A DNA stretch of 64,000 nucleotides from positions 25,358,715 through 25,422,714 of the forward strand of contig NC_088880.1 of assembly GCF_032884065.1 (NCBI RefSeq), given 5' to 3'. Of the stretch, positions 43,240 through 56,117 are shown piece by piece. The notes under the pieces are model-generated. The model did no database searches, was not told the origin of the DNA, and saw only the letters and a program-made list of their open reading frames with translations. Each line of letters starts with the position of its first letter. Position 1 is the stretch's first letter. The position numbers and the translations under genes were made by a program. The DNA is from Artemia franciscana (lineage: Eukaryota; Arthropoda; Branchiopoda; Anostraca; Artemiidae).

Positions 43240-44660
43240 GACCACCCTGGAGGCACAGCTATTAGATCTTTTGACTAGTTTGAAGTAAATAACAATTTAG
43301 GAATCCCGATTAGTTTTGAGGAGAGGGGTACCTAAGAAGGGCAAGGAGGGGGATGTTTACCTTCCAATCACTCTTCAACATACCCTCCATATATCTTGAA
43401 AGTTTCAACCTAATACCCTGAGTTGTTCCTTTGATATTGCTGATATTCCATTTCGACAACAAGTAAGCACATGTGTGCTTCCATTGTGTTCGGTATCCCT
43501 CTCAAAATTTCCTTGAAGTTTCATCTTAATACTTTATCTTTTTATGAGCTCGGAATTCAACACGCTTTCTTATCCCATTAAAAAAAACTTTGTGTTAACA
43601 ATTGGCAACATTTATAGCTCACAGACCTTGTACTGGGGGCTTAATAAACTCCAGAGGTATAGCTATTTTTACTTTTAGACCATTTTAAATAAAATGACCA
43701 TCTGAAAATTTTGATTGTATGCATTTTGGGGATAAAAAGACAGTGGAAGGAGGCTAGTTGCCAACAGATTCTTAAAGAGCCCAAAAGAATTATATTTTTC
43801 CAATGAGCGCCTTAGAAACACCACAGGGGATGTTTGGGGTACTTTTTGACTATTTTGAACAAGATGGGTGTTTCAAATATTCATCAGTTATCTTTAGGTG
43901 AGGGCAGCCAAAAAGTGTATGGAGATGACTGGCTGTCATTTGATCATTGTTCAACATCCCTCTCCAATTGCGCCGAAATTTTAAGCTTAATACCCATAGC
44001 CGTTCTTGAAAAATTACAGGTACGTCTTTTGATAAACTGGCAATGCAATTTTTTTTATATACTTTAACATGCCCCTCAATATTCAAGTGGTTTCAACTTA
44101 ATACCCTTAGCATTTTTGGACACACGCTGAGTTAAACAATCAGCCTCTTAAAAATTATAAATCCTACATGCAAAAAAGAGCAAATCGTATAACTTACGAT
44201 CTTTGCCCTGGGGGGTTGTGTGAGGCATTGCATCCCCAGAATTATAGTTACTAGATCTATTAACTATTTGGAGCAGAATCGCCATCTTAAATTTTGGATA
44301 GTTTAAGTATTTTTTTAGCGGAATCTGAGAAAGGTAAGGAGGCGGGTTGCCCTTCGATTACCCTTCAAAATCCTCGACATATTCTGAAAATTTTAGTATA
44401 ATACCCTGAGCCGTTCCTTAGATAAGATAACATGTTATTTTAAAAAAGCGGTTATCACAAGCCCAAAAGGGCCGAATTTGCACTTTTGTGTCAGTACAAA
44501 GTTATAGAATTGCAATCAATAAAAAGTCAATCGATAAAAACTCTTAAAGTTAATACAGGGAAAACAAAATCAAACAAAAGCATATCTTAACAAGCATTAC
44601 AAACTATGCAATCGAAAATTAAACACTAAAACTCTAAGATAAAGGCAGAGTGAGGAGGAG
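43240..44660 (+). repeat. Diverged tandem repeats, unit about 400 bp
   Basis: Recurring words are CTTAATACCC-TGAGCCGTTCCTT (near 43410, 43985, 44095 and 44395) and CTATTAGATCTTTTGACTA / TTACTAGATCTATTAACTA with CAGAATCGCCATCTT (near 43255, 43660, 43830 and 44240). The copies are old and irregular. No gene is visible. Confidence 0.6.
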
Positions 44661-44941
44661 GGGGGGGCTATCGATTTAAAATTTCAACTATGTGATGGGT
44701 GAACGTTCTTCTACATATTCCAATGGAAACTCTTATTGGCGCAAGAAGGGGGAATTTTCTTGAAGCAAAACGTGGGAAACAAGTTTGGGGGGGGGGGGGG
44801 TAAACGATCACTAGGGAAAAGAGAAGTAGTACGAGGGTTGTGCACGGCATTGTGGGCGAAACTGAAGGAAATGTGTGCTCTCGTTTCCTTAAGGGTGACT
44901 AGCTTTGTTCTTCGAAGAAGGGAAATGTAAGGCACTTTACC

Positions 44942-46440
44942 CTAATTTAAGATAATTCTTAGGCACCTTTTTTGAGCTGCCTCTATTCTGTCCGACAATT
45001 CATTAGACATTCCAGGATGCCAAACAAGACAAGCGTATTCGAGGGTAGGACGTGCAGAAGAGAGAAAAATCATCAAACAATGCAATTTATTACATTCAAA
45101 TTTATTAAGGAGTTTGAGAAGAGAAAATCCAGTATTTGTACGTTTTAATAAATCATTGACGTGGCAATACCATTTTAAGTCACATGAGATGATAACACCC
45201 AGTAATTTCATAGTATTAATTGACATTTCAGCGGGGATAGGACAGGAGAAAGAAGGGGGAGTTCTTAGGAAACTAATTGTTGTAACTGTTGACTTTAAAG
45301 GGTTGACTCTCAAATCACTGGCAACAGCTTTATCTGATATTAACTCCAAGATATCCATTGGGTTACTTGTTAGGTTTTGGAAACATGTTTCTAAAGCAAT
45401 TAAATCGTCAACGAATTTCTATCTATCTGGGAAATCGACACCAAGACTGTTTATCATGGTAAGAAATAAAATCGGGCCTGACGTGCACCATTATAAATTG
45501 GGAGGGGTCAGAGAAAACATTCACGTATTTGACGACTTGTGTTGTATTAGAAAGGATGGAGGAAATTATTCTTATTAAATAGGGGTCAACTTGGAAGTCA
45601 TTGGTTAGTTGTTTTTACTAATGTATTGTGGTTAATTAAATCAAAATCTTTTTGTAAGTCAACTGCGATAACATTGAGCCAAGTGTTGGGTTTTTCAGGT
45701 TTATTACATGTAGTGTCCAAAAGGTGAACCGGATAGTGTGTGGTAGAGGTAGAGCGCAAATTTCCCAATAGTAATTGGTCAACATTCGGGATTATTTTGA
45801 TTTTCAGCCAAGCAACTGAAAAGCTTTCATATAACTTGGAAAATACCGGAGTAAGAGAAACTGGCCAGACACCAGCAAAATCTTGTGTGCTTCCACTTTT
45901 TTTACGGGAGTAATAAAACCTAATTATCCAAAATCAGGGAACTTACCAGTAGAGGTAATTTCATTAAAAAGTGTGGACAAAGGTTCTGAAAGAATGTCTG
46001 CAAAGGCTTTAATTAGTACAATTGGGATGTCTAGCGGACAGGTGCTACACTTTTTAATGTTTTTAATTTTCGCCTCAACATCTGAGGGCAATATAATAGG
46101 GAAATCGGGAGAGTGTAGAGCATAAGCAGCATTAACAGAGAGGGAAGGGGCGCATTGAACTATGGAGTAAAGAAATTTATTCAGATCATTGGCTGTAACT
46201 AAGGGCTCTTCTTGTAAATATATTATTATGTGTTTTCCCACAAATTTTCTTTTTACTTTCGTACCACTGTTTTGGCTTAGTAGAAAACAAGTTCTTGACT
46301 TTAGTTTTGTAATGCGCAGAAGCAGATTTACGTATTTCTTTTTTTATATGTTTACGCAGTGAGTTACCTTCAGATGTTTTACCATTCTGAAAAAGGGAAC
46401 CACAGCCATTAGTAAGCTAACCTAAAATTGAAAAACACAC
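44942..46440 (-). mobile_element. LINE fragment (CR1/Jockey-like), minus strand
   Basis: Read on the minus strand, it shares peptides with the 27.5-kb copy (LPSDVEAKIKNIKKCSTCP; FADILSEPLSTLFNEITSTG; FSKLYESF; AVDLQKDFDLINHN near 45650). It goes further 3': VNPLKSTVTTISF, MKLLGVIISCDLKWYCHVND, KLLNKFECNKLHCL and ARPTLEYACLVWHPG, ending RIEAAQKRCLRIILN. This tail is typical of CR1/Jockey RTs. The central catalytic part is missing or scrambled (45380-45600), so it is inactive. Confidence 0.82.
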
Positions 46441-47640
46441 TTTTTAAACTGCCCAGTGAAAATAAATTTCCATCTGACACTGAATCAGGAATGGTAGCTA
46501 TTGTTATGTTTAATCTTAAAAGTAAAAGTTTATTGCAAAAAGAAATTTATGGTGATCTTGAAAAAGAGCCTGTGTCAAAAAAATTGCACCATTGGAATCA
46601 GAATGGTCAAAAACTTATAGTAGGAAACTTAAAATCCTTCACCTTGAACACCAAGAAAAATCTTTTTTTTTGCATTACGAATAACTAAAACATCATAGAG
46701 AGATGTTTAATGGCTCATTTGAACGGAAATTTAATTTGTTAGTGCTTTTTTAAATGAATAAAAGGATTGAAGGGCTACTAGCCCCCTTTTTAAGGCCCCC
46801 TCCTACCAAAGTCATTCTTTAAAAATTACGAAATAGCCATTTTGTTTAACATAGTTCAAAGGTCCAATAAATATGGTTTTGATGATGATATAACCCTCAA
46901 TAGCCCCTGTGGAAGGGCTGTACATGGTATCGGGTGTATCTTCATCACAAGTATTGACATTGGGCGTATTGCTATCACATATCCCGTATCGGGCATATCG
47001 GTATCAGTATCTATTGTATTTTTCAGTCATTTTCTAGGCTCATTTTTCAAAGCATCTCCCGAGACGGAAATCTATTTCAATATCCTGGTTGCAGCAGAGC
47101 GCAACTTCGTAAAGTGCGAACCATAGTCCATAGTAACCAAAAGTCTAAAACCGAGTTTAAAAAAAAGCTGTCCAGTGAAAAAAATTGACAGTTAACGCTG
47201 AACCAGGATTGATATCTATTGTGTCGGTTAATCTTGAAATTAAAAGTTTATCACTAAAAGAAATTAATAGTGACTTCGAAAAAGAGCCTGGAATCCATTA
47301 GAAATGGCGTCAGATCGAAACAAAAATCCAATGGAATCAGCATGGTCAAAAAACTTTATTAGGACAATTACAGTCCTCCATCTTTAGCACCCAGGAAAAT
47401 CACTTTTTAACATGGGCTGCGGTGATGTCTCTTTTTTTCTTTTTCTTTTTTGTACCAGGTCTAGCAAATGACCAGAACATCATAGAGATGTTTTTTGGCT
47501 CATTTGAGCGAAAATTAAATTTACCAGTGCCTTTTTTAAGTGACCCCCCAAAAGATTGGAGGACCACTATCCCCTTTCCCTAAGGCCCTCTTCTCCGAAG
47601 TTATCCAATCAGAATTTTGAGATAGTGATTTATAAGAATA
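46430..47640 (+). repeat. Direct repeat pair of about 400 bp (GAGCCTG family)
   Basis: 46430-46840 and 47145-47600 share CCAGTGAAAA, TTAATCTTGAAA-TTAAAAGTTTAT, GAAAAAGAGCCTG, AACATCATAGAGA and GGCTCATTTGA in the same order. The second copy continues into text related to the end of the window (minus). Short open frames here have no known motif. Confidence 0.7.
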
Positions 47641-47839
47641 ATAATAATTTATTCATAAATCCCTGCTTAAAACAATGTGAGAATAGTAGAGTAAAAAGAG
47701 AGAGAAAAAAGAAATAAACATCAGAAAAGAAAACAGCACAAGAAAAGAAAAAAAAAACACATAAGCACAACAAAATCAACAGAGCAAACGGATGAGAACA
47801 AAGGTACAAAGGTACAACAAAATAAGTACAACAAAATCA

Positions 47840-49774
47840 ACAAGGTAAGAATTGCTGAAACTCATCGATGCTACGATGCCCTACAATATCCTATCATTTT
47901 TTGGGATGGAGCCGACGGCTATCACTTTAATAATAAATTGATAGATCCATCCACTAATAAACAAACGGATAAGAAATGCAGCGCAATGAATTATTATTCC
48001 TATAGACTAATGATTCGTCACAATGAAGATAATTATATTTTAAAATGCCGTCAATTGTTTCCCCAATACATTGTTGATATGTATGTGAAGATTGAATCAG
48101 AACGTTTGCTATTTATCCGTCTGAAACAGACCAAGTTCCGCTCTGAACAATACATTCATTTGCGAGATGCAGTTGTAAATGACAGTAATACCACTAACGT
48201 TGGAAGATTAACGATTTTAACTTCGTCATATGTTGGCAGTCCCCGTCATTTGCATGAGTATGCTCAAGATGCTATTGCGTATGTTCGTCTCAATGGTCAT
48301 CCAGATTTATTTTATTACATTTACATGTAATCAATCTTGGGACGTGATACAGGAGCTTTTACTTCAAGGACAATCGGTGTTTCAAAGACATGACATTACG
48401 GCTCGTGTATTCCGGCAAAAGTTGAAATCAGTGATAAACTACATAGTAAAACTTAAAGTTTTTGGGTCAGTGCGATGCTGGATGTACTCAGTGGAATGGC
48501 TAAAACGAGAATTGCCACACGCACACATACTAATTTGGCTACATGATAAAATTACTTCTAATGAAATTGACGATGTGATTTCCGCTGAAATACCTGATGA
48601 AAATGTCGATAAGGACTAATATGGTATTGTGATAAAAAATTTAATACGTGGACCTTGCAGTGCACTGAATGAAAAATCACCATGCATGGCCAAAGAAAGG
48701 TGCACAAAGCAATATCCTCGACTTTTAGTACCCAACACAATTGCTGGCAATGATGGTTACCCACAATATAGAAGAAGATCTACTGAAGGTGGTGGTAAAA
48801 CAGCAATAATAAAGAAGCGTAACGGTACCACCATCGAAGTAGATAACCAGTGGGTTGTTCCATATTCCCCTTTATTATCAAAAACAAATAATGCACACAT
48901 AAACGTTAAATATTGTAACTCCGTGAAGGCAATCAAATACATATGTAAATACGTCAACAAAGGCAGTGACATGGCAGTTTTTGGCTTGCAGTCCGAAATC
49001 AGTGATATCGATGAAATTGTACAAAATCAGGGTGGAAGATACAAAGGCATTAATGAAGCTGTTTGGCGAATTCTTTCATTTCCGATACATGAACGAAGTC
49101 CAACTGTTGTTCACTGAGCGGTACATTTACAGAATGGTCAACGTGTTTATTTTATGGAATCCAACGTGCAACAAAGAGCCCCGAATCCACCGGATACAAC
49201 GTTAACTGCTTTCTTTTCGTTATGCCAAAATGATTCTTTTGCAAAAAAAACTGCTGTATACTGAAGTGCCTTCGTATCACACGTGGAATGCTAAAAGTAA
49301 ATCATTTGAACGTCGAAAACAGGGTAAGTCAGTCGACGACCAACCCATCATCTTCAAAGATACCACGATGGGAAGACTCTACACCATTCACCCCAATCAA
49401 CATGAATGCTTCTTTCTCCGCCTGCTTTTGGTGAATGTACCCGGTCCGACGTCCTTTGAGTATTTGAGAACTGTAAATGGTACTATACGTGACACTTACA
49501 TTAGTACATGCCAAGCTCTGAATTTATTGGAGAATAACAAACACTGGGATAACTGCATCAATGACACGTGCGAAACATCAACTCCAAGTCAAATTCATGC
49601 ATTGTTTGGAGTCATACTAATAACTTGCTCTCCTTCAGCTCCTACAGAGTTATGGGAGAAATATAAATCGAAAATGGCTGAGGATATACTCCATCGAAAA
49701 CTGTTAGAGACGTAAGATATGACTTTTGATTTTATATCAGAAATTTATAACTACACTTTAGTTATTATTGAAGA
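47840..49774 (+). pseudogene. Helitron Rep (rolling-circle initiator) region, decayed
   Basis: This is the first half of an autonomous Helitron Rep-helicase protein. The N-terminal Helitron-like domain begins AETHRCYDALQYPIIFWDGA at about 47855, with MNYYSYRLM and LFPQYIVDMYVKIESERLLF, then VGRLTILTSSYVGSPRHLHE. A frame change near 48310 leads to RCWMYSVEWLKRELPHAHIL, where HAH is the metal-binding HUH motif of the Rep nuclease. The catalytic tyrosine region is YICKYVNKGSDMAVF near 48940. In-frame stops lie at 48617-48619 and 49115-49117, with a frame shift near 49235. The last segment is LLLVNVPGPTSFEYLRTVNG to about 49715, a stop at 49713-49715, and IIED just before an inserted Helitron derivative. 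Confidence 0.88.
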
Positions 49775-50263
49775 CTAGCTCTTGAACATCCAACATATAA
49801 TTGTCCGGGGGAAAAACAATCCGTATTCAGATCTATACCTCCTTATTCTAATGATTGCCCTTGAGCTTTGTTGATGGTGATTGCTAATTGAACATTCCCT
49901 GTGTCCCCGTCGTCATTTATATATCCCCCCCTGTGCCCCCGGCGTCCCCGTTGTAGTTTTGTCCCTGTGTCCTGGTCGTCATTTATATTCCCTGTGTCCT
50001 GGTCTTCATTTGTGTCCCGGTGTCATCTGTAATTTCTCTTTGAGTCTCCCGGTCGTCATTTATATTCCCTGTGTCCCGGTCGTCATTTGTGTCCCGGTGT
50101 TCCGGTCTGTAATTTCGTCAGTCGGCAAACATGACCTGAGTCGACAAACAACTTCATGACGTCATAATGCTCAATCCTGATAATGATATCAGTCGAGACA
50201 CAAACATGACGTCAGTAAACAGACACACACAAACAATTTATTTTCATATATATAGATATATAT
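49775..50263 (-). mobile_element. Non-autonomous Helitron inserted into the autonomous one
   Basis: CTAG at 49775-49778 marks its minus-strand 3' end. The hairpin is deleted. The helicase tail (49780-49895), modules (49900-50115) and 5' end (GTCGGC/GTCGAC, TGACGTCAGT, CAATTTATTTTCATATATATA) follow. The host element's frame reads ...VIIED before it and resumes LCLYMANKPLLDLGMP after it, so the insertion lies between two adjacent codons, consistent with A|T target choice. Confidence 0.8.
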
Positions 50264-51864
50264 TTGTGCCTATATATGGCAAACAAACCTCTTCTAGATT
50301 TGGGGATGCCTTCACCTAATCGTACCGCTGCTGTTTCGACATGTGTAGAATTGGATCGTGAAAAAAGTTACAACACGAGTGATCTATTGTCGTATGTATA
50401 AAATAATATTTCTAAGTTAACGTCTGAGCAAAAAGACATTTATGATACGATAATGCATTGTGTCGATAACACCGTTGGAGAAATCTTCTTTTTGGATACA
50501 CAAGGTGGTACTGGTAAAACGTTTGTGACAAAACTGATTCTGGCATCAATTCGATCAAAAATTATATAGCGTTGACAATTGCGTCGTCTGGAATAGCCGC
50601 AACGTTGCTGCCTGGTGGAAGAACTGCTCTTTCTGCTTTGAAATTGCCTCTGAATTTGCATTCTACAGAAACTCCCAATTGCAATATTTCCAAATTATCT
50701 GGGATGAGTTAAGTATTGCAGCAATGCAACCTTGTTATTTGGGACGAGTGCACAATGGCACACAAAAAATCGCTCGAGGCTCTGAAGCAATCATTGCGAG
50801 ATTTGCGAGGAAATTCGAAACCCTTTGGCAGCACATTAATATTGCTTGCGGGGGATTTCAGGCAAACATTACCTATAATGCCTAAATCAACCCCTGCAGA
50901 CGAAATGAATGCTTGCCTGAAATATTCTAATTTATGGGCACACGTAAAGACATTAAAATTAACTACAAATATGCGTGTCCGATTGCAAAACGATGACTCT
51001 GGTCAAACATTTTCAGATCAATTGCTGGCAATTGGAAACGGAAAGCTCCCAGTAGACTCAATTTCAGGACGTATACAACTGCCTGCTGAATTCTGTAATT
51101 TAGTGACGTCCAAAAATGAATTAGTTGAAAAAGTATTTCCGAATAATCTAACCAATTATAAAAATCATAAATGGCTAAGTGAACGAGCGATTCTGTCAGC
51201 CAAGACGTCCACGAAATCAACAATATTGTTTTGACTAAGATTCGAGACCAGGCAGTCCTTTACAAGTCAGTCGACACAGTTCTAGAACCAAATGAAGCGG
51301 TTAATTATCCATCTGAATTTTTGTATTCCCCACACGGATTTCCACCACACGTGCTACAACTAAAAATAGGCGTATATTCCCCAGGGTTTCCACCACACGT
51401 GCTACAACTAAAAATAGGCATACCAATAATATTTTTATGAAATATCAACCTACCAAAGCTTTGCAATGGCACGCGACTTGCCGTCAAAAAAAAAACAATG
51501 GAAAACGTAATAGAGGCAACAATCTTGACAGGGCCTTTTAAGGGTGAGGCTGTTCTTATTCCTCGGATTCCCATGATTCCAACGGATCTACCTTTTCAAT
51601 TTAAAAGATTGCAATTCCCAATTCGTTTAGCATTTGCAATCACCATCAACAAAGCTCAAGGGCAATCATTAGAAAAATGCTATAGATCTTAATACAGATT
51701 GTTTTTCCCATGGACAATTGTCCGTTGCATGTTTGAAAGTCGGTAAACCTGACAATCTATTTATATGCACCAAGAATGGGACAGCGAAGAATGTTGTATA
51801 TACCCAAGTTTTACATAGTTAATTTTTATTGTATATGTATATCTATCTATCTATCTATATAAAA
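50264..51864 (+). pseudogene. Helitron PIF1-type helicase region, decayed
   Basis: This is the second half of the autonomous Helitron protein. It starts LCLYMANKPLLDLGMPSPNR. Walker A is GGTGKT (50504-50521) in FLDTQGGTGKTFVTKLIL; next IASSGIAATLLPGGRTA; Walker B is NLVIWDECTMAHKKSLEALK (from about 50727); then LLAGDFRQTLPIMPKS, LKLTTNMRV, and the C-terminal RLAFAITINKAQGQSLEKC (near 51625) and VGKPDNLFICT. A stop lies near 50400. Frame changes lie near 50565, 50715, 51230 and 51680. A 48-bp step tandem duplication lies at 51339-51419. It is a 5'-to-3' helicase by family. It ends VVYTQVLHS-like, stop at 51820, then AT-rich DNA. Confidence 0.88.
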
Positions 51865-51865
51865 A

Positions 51866-51902
51866 CTAGCTGTTGGGGTGGCGCTTCGCGCCACCCCAAG
51901 GA
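51866..51902 (-). mobile_element. Isolated Helitron 3' terminal hairpin
   Basis: CTAG at 51866-51869, AACAG spacer, and a perfect 10-bp GC stem, cut at 51902 by unrelated repeat DNA. It faces the helicase stop codon of the autonomous element. Confidence 0.75.
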
Positions 51903-52089
51903 GGAATACGGAGACTTTATTAAGGACTTATAACATTTTTTTCCTTATTAAGTCCTTTTTTAACCCTATATTCGTCATGAGTCAACTCAAAAATATCGAT
52001 CATCCCTTAGCTCTATAACTATCTCCTTTAGTTCTGACCTAGGACGGAATGGATTGATGATAGACTGTCTATAAAAAAGTGAACGACAT
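51903..52089 (+). repeat. Interspersed repeat, copy also at 24643-24776
   Basis: It shares ATCGATCATCCCTTAG, AGTTCTGACCTAGGAC and GATTGATGATAGACTGTCTA with 24643-24776. It lies between two Helitron pieces. Confidence 0.65.
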
Positions 52090-52094
52090 TGTTT

Positions 52095-52301
52095 TTTAAT
52101 TAGCAATCACCATCAACAAAGCTCAAGAGCAATCATTCGAAAAATGCTATAGATCTTAATACAGATCGTTTTTCCCATGGACAATTGTCCGTTGCATGTT
52201 TGAAGGTCGGTAAACCTGACAATCTATTTATATCACCAACAATGGGAAAGCGAAGAATTTTGTATATTTGCAAGTTTTACGTAGTTAATTTTTATTGTAG
52301 A
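52095..52301 (+). mobile_element. Plus-strand Helitron helicase-tail fragment
   Basis: LAITINKAQ, then VACLKVGKPDNLFI and the VLR-stop end, matching the end of the 50264-51864 copy closely. It ends at TTTTTATTGTAG and is abutted by a minus-strand CTAG end, the same junction as at 51866. Confidence 0.75.
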
Positions 52302-52447
52302 CTAGCTGTTGGGGTGGTGCTTCGCGCCACCCCAACACCTAGTTGGTGGAGGCACTTCGCGCCCCCCCCAAGTCCCCCAACGCGCGTAAGTCGTTACGCG
52401 CCATATTAGATACGCGCCATTGTAGTTATGTCCCTATGTCCCACCTG

Positions 52448-52542
<95 letters not shown>

Positions 52543-53286
52543 GTGTGTTTTTAACTACGTAAAACTTGCGAATATACAAAATTCTTTGCTGTCCCATTGT
52601 CTGTGCATATAAATAGATTGTCAGGTTTACCGACTCTTGAACATGCAACATATAATGGTCCATGGGAAAACAATCCGTATTCAGATCTATACCTCATGAT
52701 TCTAATGATTGCCCTTGAGCTTTGTTGATGGTGATTGCTAATCGAACATTCCCTGTGTCCCCATCGTCATTTATATATCCCCCTGTGCCCCCCCGGCTTT
52801 ATTGGTTTTTACTTTTTTTTTAGTTTTTTTAGTTTTTTTTCTTTTTTCTTTTTAGTTTTTTTCCTTTTTTAATTTTTTTCTTTTTTAGTTTTTTAGTTTT
52901 TTAGCTTTTTTAGTTTTTTTATTAGTTTTTAGTTTTTTTTTCTTTTTAGTTTTTTTGTAGTTTTTACCTTTTTTTTAGTTTTTTTAATTTTTTTTATTTA
53001 TGTCCTGGTCGTCATTTATACTCCCTGTGTCCCGGTCGTCATTTGTGTCCCGGTGCTTTGTTGATTGTGATTGTTAATCGAACATTCCTTGTGTCCCAGT
53101 CGCTTTCTCTTTGAGTGTCCCGGTCGTCATTTATATTCCCTATGTGCCAGTGTCCCGGTCGCCATTTGTGTCCCGATGTCCCGGTCTGTAATTTCGTCAG
53201 TCGAAAACATGACGTCAGTCGACACACAAACATGACGTCACTCGACAGACACACACACACACAGACAACTTATTTTTATATATATA
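52302..53286 (-). mobile_element. Non-autonomous Helitron
   Basis: CTAG 52302-52305, hairpin with one G-T change, GC block, AT tract (52450-52542), helicase tail (52545-52750), modules, T-rich tract (52800-53000), modules, GACGTCAGTCGAC motifs, and 5' end AGACAACTTATTTTTATATA near 53263-53282. Both ends are recognisable. Confidence 0.82.
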
Positions 53287-55352
<2,066 letters not shown>

Positions 55353-55504
55353 TAGCTGTTGGGGTGGCGCTTCGCGCCACCCCAACACCTAGTTGGTGGG
55401 GGCGCTTCGCGCCCCCCCCAAGCCCCCCCGCGCGCGTAAGTCGTTACGCGCCATAATAGTTACGCGCCATTGTAGTTGTGTCCCTATGTCCCACCTGTGA
55501 ATAT

Positions 55505-55592
<88 letters not shown>

Positions 55593-56117
55593 TTTTAACT
55601 ACGTAAAACTTGCGAATATACAACATTCTTTGCTGTCCCATTGTCTTTGCATATAAATAGATTGTCAGGTTTACCGACTCTTGAACATGCAACATATAAT
55701 GGTCCATGGGAAAACAATCTGTATTCAGATCTATACCTCATGATTCTAATGATTGCCCTTGAGCTTTGTTGATGGTGATTGCTAATCGACCATTCCCTGT
55801 CCCGGTCGTCATTTATATCCCCCTGTTTCCCCCGGTGTCCCCGTTGTAGTTGTGTCCCTGTGTCCCGGTCGTCATTTATATTCCCTGTGTCCCGGTCGTC
55901 ATTTGTATCCCGGTGTCCCGGTCTGTATATACATTCGTTTTTTAGTTTTGTTTTTCTCCTTTATTTTTTTCCTTTTTTTTTCTTTTTTAGTTTATTTAGA
56001 TTTTTCGATTTTTTAGTTTTTTTATTAGTTTTTAGTTTTTTTTTCTTTTTAGTTTTTTTGTAGTTTTTACCTTCTTTTTAGTTTTGTTAGTTTTTTTTTT
56101 TACTTATGTTCTGGTCG

